NCBI GenBank assembly: GCA_001642005.1
Contig: LWCA01000319.1
Span: forward strand, 1 to 32,472
Direction: 5' to 3'
Length of the DNA stretch: 32,472 nt
Source of the DNA: Intoshia linei
Taxonomy: Eukaryota; Orthonectida; Rhopaluridae
Shown here: positions 10,881 through 20,665 of the stretch, piece after piece
How the letters are laid out: each line of letters opens with the position of its first letter
Position numbering within the stretch: the first letter of the stretch is position 1
Position numbers and translations under genes: made by a program
The notes under the pieces: generated by a model
Told to the model about the DNA's origin: nothing
The model's input: the letters and a program-made list of their open reading frames with translations, nothing else
The model's database searches: none

Positions 10881-12537
10881 CTATTGACAATACAAAGCTT
10901 GGCTAGCATTTGATGCATTGCTGCGGCCAAGTTTTTGGCATATAAATTGACCACATAGCGCCAATTTTTTTATATCGATTTCCTAAATTTACTAATTAAA
11001 AGATGAATGCTTTTAAACTGTTTCAATGCCCATTCCGTGCAACATGTAAATCAAGTCTTCTGTCGGCAAGTTACCTGAAGCTCCAGGTGCATAGGGGCAT
11101 CCTCCTAGTCCGGCAACAGATCCATCAAAAGTGTTTATTCCGTACTATAATTGTGTTGTTATGTTTAGTTTTAATTCTTACACTTAATGCCACGAATGCA
11201 TTGACAATTCCTTGACCAAATGTGTTATGAAAATGAGCCGCCATCTTGCTAATATCAATTCCCAATTCCAAGTGTTGGTTCAATAGATTTGTTATTTTGT
11301 TTGGTGTCGCTGAACCGATTGTATCACCCAGAGCAACTTGACTACATCCCATATCTAATAAAAGTTTTGATATCTAATCTGGTAATATACATAACATTAA
11401 AGGTTCCATTTACTTGGGCAACTTTTTTCGGCTCAATAAATCCCTCATATGGGCAATTTACAATGCAGGAAACGTACCTTTATAAAAAGTTTATCATTAG
11501 TTTAAAAGGTTACTACCATACCCTCTAACGTTTATTTTGTTATCTAATGCAGTTTTTATTATCCGTTCCAAGTTTTTCATATTTTTAATTATCGATGTAT
11601 TGATATTTTCTCTAAAATTTCAATTACCAAATTTAAACTCAAAAAATTACCTACAAAAGGTTTCGGATGCAGTTGAAAATACGCTTATATTTTTAACGTT
11701 ACATTCCATCTATAAATCAGTACATAATCAATGACAATATACAATACATCAGTGTTTAACGTTTCTTAAGTGTCACCCAGGTACACCCTGCGTGAGTAAA
11801 AAAATCATTTTGGAATTGTTTAAAGATACAAAATACTATATTATCTCACGTAATCCACTTTGCCAATAACCTCTGGGTAGGAAAACTACCCCTTAGATGT
11901 CGTACTTAGAAAATTGTACATAACTGGAAACATTTTATTTTCTAATTTTCAGACTAACCAAAATTAGGCAAACTAAACATTCATAGAGGTCACGGTTGTG
12001 GGTGGCCTCTATACAGGCCATTTATTACTAATTAATATTTAAACCACTGCCATGTATTTAAAATTACAAATGAATTACAGCTGTTTCTAATCCAGTTTGG
12101 TTGGGAGTCAAACAAAAATAATTTACATCGGGCTTTTTGTTAATGCAGGTGAAAACATTTTTTGAGTCTGCCATCTCAAAATGTAAATAAAAAGTGTTTA
12201 TTAAATTCAAACTTGAGGCACCCATTTCTTTGAAACAAAACTGCCAACCTCGATAGATTTTATTCCAGCATTAGTTAGCATGTTTATAAAATCTATTTTC
12301 GATTCAGGTGTTAAAATTTTCTAAATTGTAGTTGACTAATAATTTAAATAAATGAATACTTTTTCATTTTGTAGTCCATCGCGAGGTGAAACTTCCATAA
12401 TATTGACGTGTTTTGGAAGTTTTATTTTCTATTACGGATTATAATTGAATGAATTATACAAAAATTTTTAGACATACTTTATAACTTCCAAGTGATTGTA
12501 AATTTCTTAGGAGTTGCAAGTTACGATTAATCAACAT
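10881..12537 (-). CDS. HMGCL: Hydroxymethylglutaryl-CoA lyase
   Basis: Ten exons: 12537-12478, 12428-12360, 12320-12213, 12174-12079, 11709-11651, 11611-11522, 11477-11414, 11373-11182, 11144-11019, 10982-10881; 966 nt, 321 residues (human 325). It cleaves HMG-CoA to acetoacetate and acetyl-CoA, the last step of leucine breakdown and ketone formation. Motifs: [12 protein letters not shown] with catalytic Arg36 and metal-binding Asp37, [19 protein letters not shown], the HxH metal ligands as HFHNTFG (229-235), and the signature [15 protein letters not shown] with Cys262. The first 20 residues hold three basic and no acidic side chains, suiting a mitochondrial presequence. The peroxisomal tripeptide CKL of vertebrates is absent (ends YCQ). 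Read unspliced it looks broken, but every stop falls in an intron of 36-49 nt or the 369-nt intron 4. Confidence 0.92.
11983..12012. repeat. Inverted repeat hairpin in HMGCL intron 4
   Basis: ATAGAGGTCAC and GTGGCCTCTAT form an 11-bp stem with one G/T-type mismatch around an 8-base loop. It is more GC-rich than its surroundings and sits in the one long HMGCL intron, so it may be a small transposon remnant. Confidence 0.5.
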
Positions 12538-13842
12538 TATTATATTTATATCAAAGTAAAAGTCAATTCATTTAAAGTTGAAAATCTTCAATGTTTTATT
12601 ATGATACATTTTATTCTTCTGAATAGTATCTAATCCAAAAATACTTAAATAATATGATTATTTGATATCAAATAATCAAAATAGAATGTAATATGAATTT
12701 TATCATTACGGTGGAGATTAAGTAAATACAATCTAAAGTTAGATGCTTAGACTGATCTGCAATGTGCAGAATGCGTATTTCGTATTTTGCGTATTTTTAA
12801 AAAATAAAATGTATAACTTAACACGGAGAACAATATTATAAAGTCGGTACCACGTTTAAAAGCTCAAACGCCAATTTCAGTTAAAATAAAGTTAAGTTTT
12901 AATTTTGTAATATATAATATATATATAGAAAACTTTAAATGGTCAGGCTATCTTCAATATTCCTTGATTTAAATTTATGATAATGTGTATAATTTTAAAA
13001 TCCGCATCAGCGTATATATTTTTTTAAATTCTCCAACTCATTTGATTTTCAAAAAGAGGGATAACTGGGGTTTTTACAAAATTACCCGTAAGATATGAAA
13101 TTGGGAGGTTGGAATTTATCTTATTAAACGTCTCGGAAAAAACTGTAATTGAAATGGGGTCTTTAAAAAATTCTAAGAATAGTAGTTATTTCAATAAAGT
13201 GGAAATCGCGTAGCATATTATATAAGTTAGGAATCCTAACTTAGGATATACATTTATTGAGATGCTATTATGGTTATTAATAACAAAAAATAGTACGAAT
13301 TGAGTACGAATTAAATATGGTCGCACTATAATTAAATAATATTTAATTTTAGTTGATAATCAACTAATATTTTTCAAATTTTTGAATTAAATTAAAAATG
13401 AAAATTTAAATATTACTCCTAAAATTTCAAAGAAAGTGTAAATTGACATATTTTACTTGAAATACACTTTTTATTTACAAACATAAATTGTAATACAAAC
13501 ATGTTTGCTATTGGACCAAAATAAAAAATATGCAATTTTATGTGTAGTACAATGTACATATCTTCCGATAAATGATTGAAAATGTTACGCATGACTAATA
13601 TTGAATGTAATGACATAACATGTCCAAATTTGAAATTCAGCGTTACAATATTTTAAGAAACAAATTCATAAAATAAAATCGACATGAATTACCATAATAC
13701 ATTACATTGTACTAATAATGTACAAATAAATTGACAAATTACACAAAAAATTGCATACCAACAAGTAAATAAACATGCGTTTGTTTAGTTGTTTAGAGAT
13801 TTAATTTCTCAAATTTTAAATAATTAAAAAATTTATTGAAAA
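12538..13842. other. Divergent intergenic region with an old repeat copy
   Basis: Lies between the starts of HMGCL (-) and the MTA gene (+). Bases about 12990-13245 are a diverged copy of 8575-8850: shared landmarks are GTATATTTTTTTAAATTCTC, CATTTGATTTT, and a TAGTTATT.(A/C)AATAAA block. The remainder is AT-rich with no supportable coding frame; the minus-strand frame at 13419-13616 has no recognisable domain and poor composition, so I do not call it. Confidence 0.6.
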
Positions 13843-15745
13843 ATGATTTCAAATAAAGATAAAGTAATTTATTTTTGAAACATAACATATTTATTATTAG
13901 TTGCACGATCAAAGATATTACATTGGCGATTTTGTCTACATTGAACAATCCCCAACATCCCCATTTGACATTTGTAAAATTGATGAATTAATTAGATCTG
14001 AAACTGGATCAATTGATGTTAAAGTGCAAATGTACTTTAGAAAACGAGACATAGCAAACCAAGTACTTCAAGCAGCAGAAAAGCAATTGTTTAATGTCGA
14101 AGAATATTGTTCTCAAACAAATAGTATATTGACTGCTTCCGAAAAACACATGCTGACTCATCGCGAAATTTTTCAAACTCGTATAACTTCACTGTTTCCA
14201 GCAAACATTATCCGTGGAAAATGTTCAGTTACCTTGTTTTGTGATATAATGGATCCCTGTTACTATTTAAAACATGAACATTTATTTTTCTACGAATTTG
14301 TTTACGATGAACAATTGAAAAATTTTACGTCAGATCGATCAAGTATTCGAGTTGGGCCAAAATATCAAGTTAATATGGATTTACACGAATGTAAATCTGA
14401 TGATAAAATTGAAGCTAGATTGATGTGGACAGAAAACAGCATTTGTTCCAAAACGGAGGTTGAAAGTTTTTTGACTACTATTAAATCTATTGGTACTTAT
14501 GCGAGAGCATTGAATGTAAAAAGTAGCGTTAGACACGGTAGTTTGAAAAATTCTGCTTCAGCTGCTGCTCGTGATATCACAATTCAAAAAGGTTTAGATA
14601 TTTTGCATGAAAATAATTATTCGTTTAACGAGAGTTTGTTGCATTTGATTCCAAAGAATAAGCCTAGTTTTTTTCAGGATGAATTTGAAGGATGGTCCAT
14701 AAGTGAATGCAATGCTTTTGAAACCGCCATGAATAAGGTTGGCAAGGATTTTTATGAAATTCAAAGGGAGCATTTACCTTGGAAAAGTGTTAAAAATATC
14801 ATTGAATATTATTACATGTGGAAAACTTCGGATCGATACATTTTTCAGCGTTGCTCTAAAGCAGTTGAAAAGGAAAACCAATTAAAGGAAGTTTTTATAC
14901 CTGATGTTAACAGACCTAACCCTTCTCTCATTATTATGGGTTTGAATCGGTCGACTGATGTAGACGTAGATGTTCCAGATTGTTGTAGTTGCCATACATC
15001 ACAATCTTCTCAGTGGTATGTTTTTGGACCCACTCATACAAAAGCCAGAGTTTGCTTACCTTGTTGGACATATTGGCGTAGATGTGGTGGTTTAGTTAAT
15101 CCGTCTAGATTGGAAAAACAGGGCAATATGTATCAATCTCGATTCTTTTATAAATGCACTGCACCCGATTGCTTTGAAGAGTTTAGATCTCAGGTTACAT
15201 TGGTTGAACATCAATCTCAACAACATGGCATTTCTTTTATGGATATTGCTGCTTTAACTGAAAAAAACAAACCAAGCAATTATTTGTGCAAGGATGTATA
15301 TTCTAGACGTGGAAATTTCTTAATGCAACCTTTTGAATGGATTAAAAATGTTAGAAAACATTCTCGTCATTTGTTAAAAACTGTAGCTCGGATAAATGTT
15401 GATAGAAATAGTTCAAAATTTTCCACTTTGAAAAATTTGTCAGATTATTTGATTAATCTTAACCATTCTTTAAATCCAAAACTCAACACAATTGAAAAAA
15501 AAGCTCATTATGCTAGTTTAAACGTAGATATGAGTGTTTTTTACCGAAAATCCATTAGTAAATCACGTATTGTTTTAAAAAGGGTTAATTTAAAATGCCT
15601 TTCTCCCAATCGATGTAGTGTTTACGCTCCAAACAATAACATTTGTTTTAAATCCACCTTCAAAGAAAAGCTTATACGAAAAAACATTGAAAAGAAACTA
15701 CTCATACGTCTTGCTCGATCCCCCAATAAACGAACATTCAACTAA
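13843..15745 (+). CDS. MTA1: MTA-family NuRD chromatin protein
   Basis: Two exons, 13843-13863 and 13901-15745, giving 621 residues (human MTA1 is 715). MTA proteins scaffold HDAC1/2 in the NuRD complex. Domains in order: BAH (about 12-150, YYIGDFVYIE, then FRKRDI and IRGKCSVTL), ELM2 (about 155-215, from IRVGPKYQV), SANT (about 268-320, PWKSVKNIIEYYYMWKTSDRY), GATA-type zinc finger (C368/C371, C392/C395, with CWTYWRRCGGL), and a C2H2 finger (C426, C431, H444, H449). The following basic region matches the MTA segment after the finger. The seven-codon first exon is needed because the long frame opens on TTG just after a TTATTATTAG acceptor. No vertebrate-like proline-rich tail is seen. The near absence of introns is unlike the neighbouring genes. 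The symbol names the family only. Confidence 0.9.
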
Positions 15746-16111
15746 CCCAGTTGTAAATTTATTGTAATATATACTAGTCTGAATAAATTTTAATTTTTCA
15801 TCAATGATATCATGGGAAATTAAATTTGTCAATCTTTGTTATTAAATAATCGGTTATTAAATCAGCCTCATTCGAAATTAATGAATTGACGTGTTTTTGG
15901 AATAAGCCTTATTTTAATAATTTTAACTTTTAATATTGATTTGACAACTGTTTCATTGAATGACAGATCTAAATTTTGGCGTATATCAACAAAGAAGATG
16001 TATTATCAATGTTCCCAATTTGTAGATTAAAATTGTAATATCGATTAAACATTAGTCAGTCTACTGGGAATTTTAGAGATTTGAATTAGAAATCAAAATT
16101 TATATTTTGCA
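15746..16111. other. Intergenic region between MTA and KH genes
   Basis: 366 bp, AT-rich, both neighbours on the plus strand. It holds the MTA polyadenylation signal and presumably the KH gene promoter. Nothing else is recognisable. Confidence 0.5.
15782..15787 (+). terminator. AATAAA polyadenylation signal of MTA
   Basis: Canonical AATAAA 36 bases past the MTA stop codon. Confidence 0.55.
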
Positions 16112-17350
16112 ATGTCGGAATTTTTGTTTCGTCTCATGATTGATTTTGGGGTAAATAATTTTTGTTAGTTTACGCCTTTCATGATAATTTTTAGAATATA
16201 GTCAATTTGAACAAGTTCAATTTCGATCGAGAGGTTAGTTAAAAAACAAATGGTTCAAAGATATTATTTAGAATGCACAAGCCAATGTTCAGCATTATTG
16301 TGAAAATGATTTTATTCTTACAGTTTTTGGAAATAAAAATAATCTAACCACTATTTCAACAATTATCAACTACATTAGTGTATTAATGTTATTTGATTTA
16401 ATTTTTTAATTACTTTTTAGTCGCATAATCCGGTTTTACGATTATTACTACACGAATCACAAGTAGGAGTATTAATTGGAGTAAATGGTTCAAATATTTC
16501 TCAAATTCGAGAGGTGAAAAGTACAATCTTAAACAAAATTTTTAAATTTGAATTATAATGACAACTTTTAGAAATATGAAATAAAAATATACATATCAAA
16601 CAAATACACTAACAATTCGCTGGAACGAATTGTTTTAATGTCTGGATCACCTACAAAATTAAAAGACTGTTTTTTTCATGTTATTAGCACCACTCTCCAA
16701 GTAATTTATATAAATTCAAATTAATTGAATTTAGTGTTCAAATCAATCGATATTTGCAGAGTAATTAATATTAATTCTTATATATACATTCTTAGACACT
16801 ACAGTACCCTCATTTCCTATATAAAATCTTCTTTTATCGATGATCAATCTCATGTAAACGCTAATTATCAAAATGTATACTATATTCGATACTATATTTT
16901 TAGACTAGTGGAAATTCGATAAATGATCCTGCTGGTTTTTATGCTAAAATGAACGAATATTCATTGGGTATTTGATTATTTACAGTGTTTCGATAAATTT
17001 AATTTTTTTAATTAACATTTGTAATTTATAAATAATAGATTTTACAGCGTATAAATCTTACGAAATGAAATGTTTTCATATCAACAATAATATTATTGGT
17101 ACAATAATTGGCGTGAAAGGTAGCACAATTTCTTCCATTAGGTTTGATTTTATAGATTATGGTTTAATTGAATTTTGTTTTTAGAAAACTTACAAATGCA
17201 AATATAAAAATTTCCGCTTCCGACAAGTATTGCGACTTTAGAAAAATTATTGTTTCCGGTTCTTCTAAAAGTGTGTATGACGCTATAGCCTTAATGAAAA
17301 ATTCCATTACTAGGAATATCGACAATATTTTACTTCAAAATATAATTTAA
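16112..17350 (+). CDS. hnRNP K/PCBP-like triple-KH RNA-binding protein
   Basis: Ten exons: 16112-16150, 16195-16233, 16272-16379, 16421-16513, 16572-16700, 16735-16760, 16796-16874, 16904-16967, 17039-17141, 17185-17350; 846 nt, 281 residues. Proteins of this family bind C-rich RNA and DNA and act in splicing, translation and transcription. The second KH domain (LRLLLHESQVGVLIG, then VNGSNISQIRE and ERIVLMSGSP) tracks hnRNP K KH2 closely; the third (IIGTIIGVKGSTISSIR, then RKIIVSGSS) tracks KH3. Both keep the GxxG loop (GVNG, GVKG). The first 75 or so residues occupy the KH1 position (FLFRLMI, DFILTVFGN) but lack a GxxG loop. Introns are 29-71 nt, including the shortest in the window (29 nt, 16875-16903). 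The RGG-type linker of hnRNP K is absent. Confidence 0.85.
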
Positions 17351-17396
17351 AGCATTTTTCTTGGTGTATTTCTTCAAAGTATATTTTTATTTTACC

Positions 17397-17402
17397 AATA
17401 AA
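17397..17402 (+). terminator. AATAAA polyadenylation signal of KH gene
   Basis: Canonical AATAAA 47 bases past the stop codon of the KH protein. Confidence 0.55.
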
Positions 17403-17449
17403 AATTAAAAATTAAAAATTTGTGTCTATGTATCTCTGTTATGGTTTAA

Positions 17450-17880
17450 TTCAAAAATTAAAAATTCTGTAATTTCAAAAATTTATATTAGTTTTTTGAG
17501 TGTAAGATTTTATCGTAAATTTTGTTTTCAGAAATTGGATACTTCAGGGTTAAAAACCTAAATTACTCTTCTTTTCTTTTTTAATAAAATGAGTCTTAGA
17601 ATTATAAAAAAATTTAAATTCTAGGACGCGTGTAAAAATCATTAAAATTGTCTTACATTTCACTCTCAAAAATGTACATCTTCATGGTAAAACCATCAAA
17701 TTACCTTCATTTTAAAAATTAAAAAAGTCCTAAAATTTTATAAAACATAAATTATATAATAGTTTTTAAAACCATGAGCATTATCGTGAACAAAATCTCA
17801 AAAACGTGCAGTTTTACGATGAAAATCCCAGATTACTCTTTTGTTAAAAAATTAAAAAAAATTACATTATTATTTATACA
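17450..17880. repeat. About 135-bp tandem repeat, three diverged units
   Basis: Corresponding landmarks (TATCGTAAAT at 17511, TTGTCTTACA at 17648, TATCGTGAAC at 17782) are spaced 137 and 134 bp. Each unit runs through TCTCAAAAA-type text, then AAA(T/C)TACTC or AAATTACCTTC, then ATTAAAAAA, and starts again with ATTTTATAAAA. The same unit recurs at about 26940-27230 within the copine gene. Confidence 0.7.
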
Positions 17881-17974
17881 ATTATCGTGTTGTGTGAAGT
17901 CTAGTCAATAGGAATATTGTTATTAAAAATTAGAACCCTACACGTGTAAATCCTTTCTGATTCTTTCCCTCAAG

Positions 17975-18187
17975 CAGGGCCGTGTAAATCCAGCAGTATG
18001 CCCCTATAAAAAATTTTTAAATTGGGAAATCTATACATTATTTAATCCATCGTTTATTGCCTCAAAATTGAAAATAACAGTTACAAATCGCATTGAACAT
18101 TTCGACATATTTAAGAAATTAAAAAATTAGGCCCCTCATGATTGTAGTGCCAGGCCATATGATACTAGTCACCTTTCCACGGTCCTG
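17975..18187. mobile_element. 213-bp MITE with CAGGGCCGTG ends
   Basis: Left end CAGGGCCGTG and right end CACGGTCCTG are inverted copies (9 of 10). The size and lack of coding sequence fit a MITE, probably hAT-type. Flanking 8-mers (CCCTCAAG and TACACACA) do not match, so the target duplication has decayed or the limits are slightly off. Confidence 0.6.
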
Positions 18188-18777
18188 TACACACATACCC
18201 GTCAAATGTTTCTTTAAATGTCCGTACCTATAAATGTTTTTTGTAAATAAAAAAAAATTAAAAATAAATAATTGTAAGACACATTAGTTTGCTCATTAAA
18301 TTTTCGACATGAAATGTATTCAGACTGAATCAGTGCCGATACAAAAATGACATTTAAATTAAATATTTCTCAGTTATTAACTATAGACCATTTTTCAAAA
18401 ATTTAATAATATTTAGTTGCACCTGGTCAAGGGATTTTCAAAATTACAAAATTGAAGGGACCCGTCAAATTTTCATCTCATAATATAATTAATAATTATC
18501 ATTTTCCATTATAATCGATTATGTCACAAATATTAGATAAAAAATATTATTTTGTCGTTAATTTAATGTATAATTAAGTAATTTTAATTTATACCCTAAA
18601 TTGCAAAGGATTAATTATAATTATAATAAAAAATCGAATTGCAATAATATTTCGTCGATAAATCCATATATTAAAAAATGTATTCAAATAATAATTATTA
18701 AATTACAATAACTTCAAAATAGAAAAAGAATTCATCCATCACTCGGAAACAGAAAAGACGTATTTGTCATTCTAGCT
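18188..18777. other. AT-rich intergenic sequence, nothing recognised
   Basis: No coding frame, RNA gene or repeat end that I can support. Searched in particular for upstream exons of the EXOG-like exon at 19785 (for example an RGHMAP-type nuclease motif); none seen. Confidence 0.45.
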
Positions 18778-19066
18778 CAGTGTTCTCAACGATGGAAAAA
18801 TAGCCCCAAGGGGATAATTTTTATATTTTATTTCACAAAATACATAATCTAAAAATTTATTTAAACATATAAATATTTTGTATCTCTATTTGTAATCTAT
18901 AAAAAAAGTTAATAAATTATAGATTTGTCAAAAAATTACCATAATAATCTTAATAGCATTATCTAAAAGTTAATTTATATATTAATTAATCGATATTTAA
19001 AATAACATTTTTTATAAAATATACAAAACGTCATATTTATTTGCGATGCGCGGATTAAAATCACTG
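18778..19066. mobile_element. 289-bp hAT-type MITE
   Basis: Starts CAGTGTTCTCAACG and ends AAAATCACTG. Flanks TTCTAGCT and GTCTAAAA share only TCTA, but both look like decayed halves of the nTCTAGAn target also seen around the element at 8423-8965. Non-coding. Confidence 0.6.
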
Positions 19067-19784
19067 GTCTAAAATAAAAAAGTAAAGTTACAGTTTTTTG
19101 AAGAAAATTATTGGATCTATGGGTCGATTCTTTAAAAAATTGGGTAACAGTAACAACTTTTTTATGAATTGTGGAGAGAACGATTTTAAAAAAATATGTG
19201 TGAATTATGGGCTTAGGTGTGTGTACAGATTTTCAAACTACAAAATATGTACTTTTCGAAATGAATAGAAAGTTCTAACATTTTGAAATTTTCAATTATA
19301 TGAAATTACCCTTTTCGTATTTTCGTCATATTTTTCATTTAAAAACCCCTTTCATATTTTTAAAAAATTTACAATACATTTATGTACGTTTCGTTTGAAA
19401 ATTTACTTATTTCATGAATACGTGTATACGTAAAATGTGAAATTTGCTATTTTATCATTATATCTTTGAGGAATTGATGCAATATGATAAAATATATAAA
19501 AAGATAAAAATTTAATCATTCTAATTATTACAAAATTAATGTAAAAAATCCTTTATACAAAGGGTGGAATAGATAAATTTCATGAAATTAAATTTGTATG
19601 TATATGTGTAATGTATTCTTCAAATGGTTAAAAAGTAGAGGTTGAAATTATGGGCACAACACAACACAATACTCAAGCTCAAAAAAAATTTACTCAATAC
19701 TCCACACAATATTCAAGTTCAAAAATTGAATAAAGACTAATAACTAAAAGACCTTCATAATCAAATTTATTTTTCTATTTATAG
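19067..19784. other. AT-rich sequence before the EXOG-like exon
   Basis: No exon recognised. A small duplication is visible at about 19665-19730, where CAATA(C/T)TCAAG(C/T)TCAAAAA occurs twice about 47 bases apart. Confidence 0.45.
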
Positions 19785-20011
19785 TAGTGGCTGTAAATAA
19801 AGAAAATGATATATATACTGCAAATGTAGTAGTACCCAATGAAAAAATCAATTTGAAAAAGAAATTGACTGATTTTGTTGTACCAATTGAAATGATTGAA
19901 AAATTGACAGGATTTGTATTTTTACCTAAATTAAAACAATTAAATTTAAAAAATCTTTATACGGACAATATCCGAAAATGTAAATTACCTTTAACATGGC
20001 AAGAAATGTAA
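19785..20011 (+). pseudogene. EXOG: Orphan 3' exon of an EXOG-type mitochondrial nuclease
   Basis: An acceptor (TATTTATAG) is followed by an open frame whose product matches the C-terminal end of EXOG/endonuclease G nucleases: VVVPNEKI, DFVVPIEMIEKLTGFVFLPKL, and then a CKL..TWQE segment like the region after the EXOG core. EXOG is a DNA/RNA exonuclease of the mitochondrial inner membrane. The nuclease core, including the RGH catalytic motif, should lie upstream, but nothing in 17351-19784 encodes it and the next gene upstream is unrelated and on the same strand. The exon itself has no stop or frameshift. It is either a relic of a lost gene, a translocated fragment, or the end of a gene whose other exons I failed to recognise. 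A donor-like GTAACA at 20008 could extend it slightly. Confidence 0.6.
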
Positions 20012-20665
20012 CAATTTGTATTATTGCGTACTTTTTAGAATTAGATAATTTAATTAATCAATTGTTGTTAATTAGGGGGTTTCATTTTTATTTATTCTAT
20101 TATTTTAGAAAAAAAATAAACAAAATCCAAAGGTTCATGAGAAAAATAATAATTAACGTTGTAATTCCATATTGTAATAAATTTTTTATTGCATAATCCA
20201 AGGTTAAAAAACTATCAGACTCAATTGGAAAGATTTAACAAATCAACCATTTATAGCATAGTTTCTTAACAGGGAATGCTAGCACTGACTGTGGACGATA
20301 GAATTAATTTCGTCATGCTAGAAAGCTCATTTTATTTTTTATATTTTGACTCAAAAATTTCATAAAAAAATGAAATTAATATTTTCAAATTGGAACATAA
20401 TTTATTTTTTACTTTATCTCTCAAATAAGTATTATTTATATTTTTAAATTACGTAATAAATTTATATATTATAGTATGATAAATTTAGGCTTTTTTATAA
20501 AATGGGACGTCGACACTAGGGGTGTCCAATATTTTTTATAAAAAAGTACACCCTACCACCCAATGAGAATTTGAAATACCTTCGATTTGATAAGATTCGA
20601 TAAAAACAAAAAATAATTTAAAAATATTTATATATTTACACTTTATTACAGATTTTATAAATTAT
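20012..20665. other. Intergenic region with decayed hAT ends
   Basis: From about 20257 (CATAGTTTCTTAACAGGG) to 20519 (GACACTAG) there may be another hAT remnant of the same kind as 18778-19066. A second terminus-like sequence, AGGGGTGTCCAATATTTT, follows at 20518. No target duplication was found. No gene seen. Confidence 0.4.
20642..20647 (-). terminator. AATAAA polyadenylation signal of copine
   Basis: On the minus strand AATAAA lies 19 bases past the copine stop codon. Confidence 0.55.

Noticed and set aside
11003-11734. Three plus-strand open frames in this interval
   Set aside because: They lie antisense to HMGCL exons 5-9, have no domain match, and the minus strand encodes conserved enzyme motifs with consistent splice sites.
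10881-12537. HMGCL as a pseudogene
   Set aside because: Unspliced reading shows many stops, but all fall inside short GT-AG introns and the spliced model keeps frame and catalytic residues throughout.
13419-13616. Minus-strand 65-residue open frame
   Set aside because: No start context, domain or homologous feel; AT-rich intergenic DNA yields such frames by chance.
16725-16922. Plus-strand open frame inside the KH gene
   Set aside because: It reads through two short introns in the wrong frame; the spliced exons 6-7 have consistent phase.
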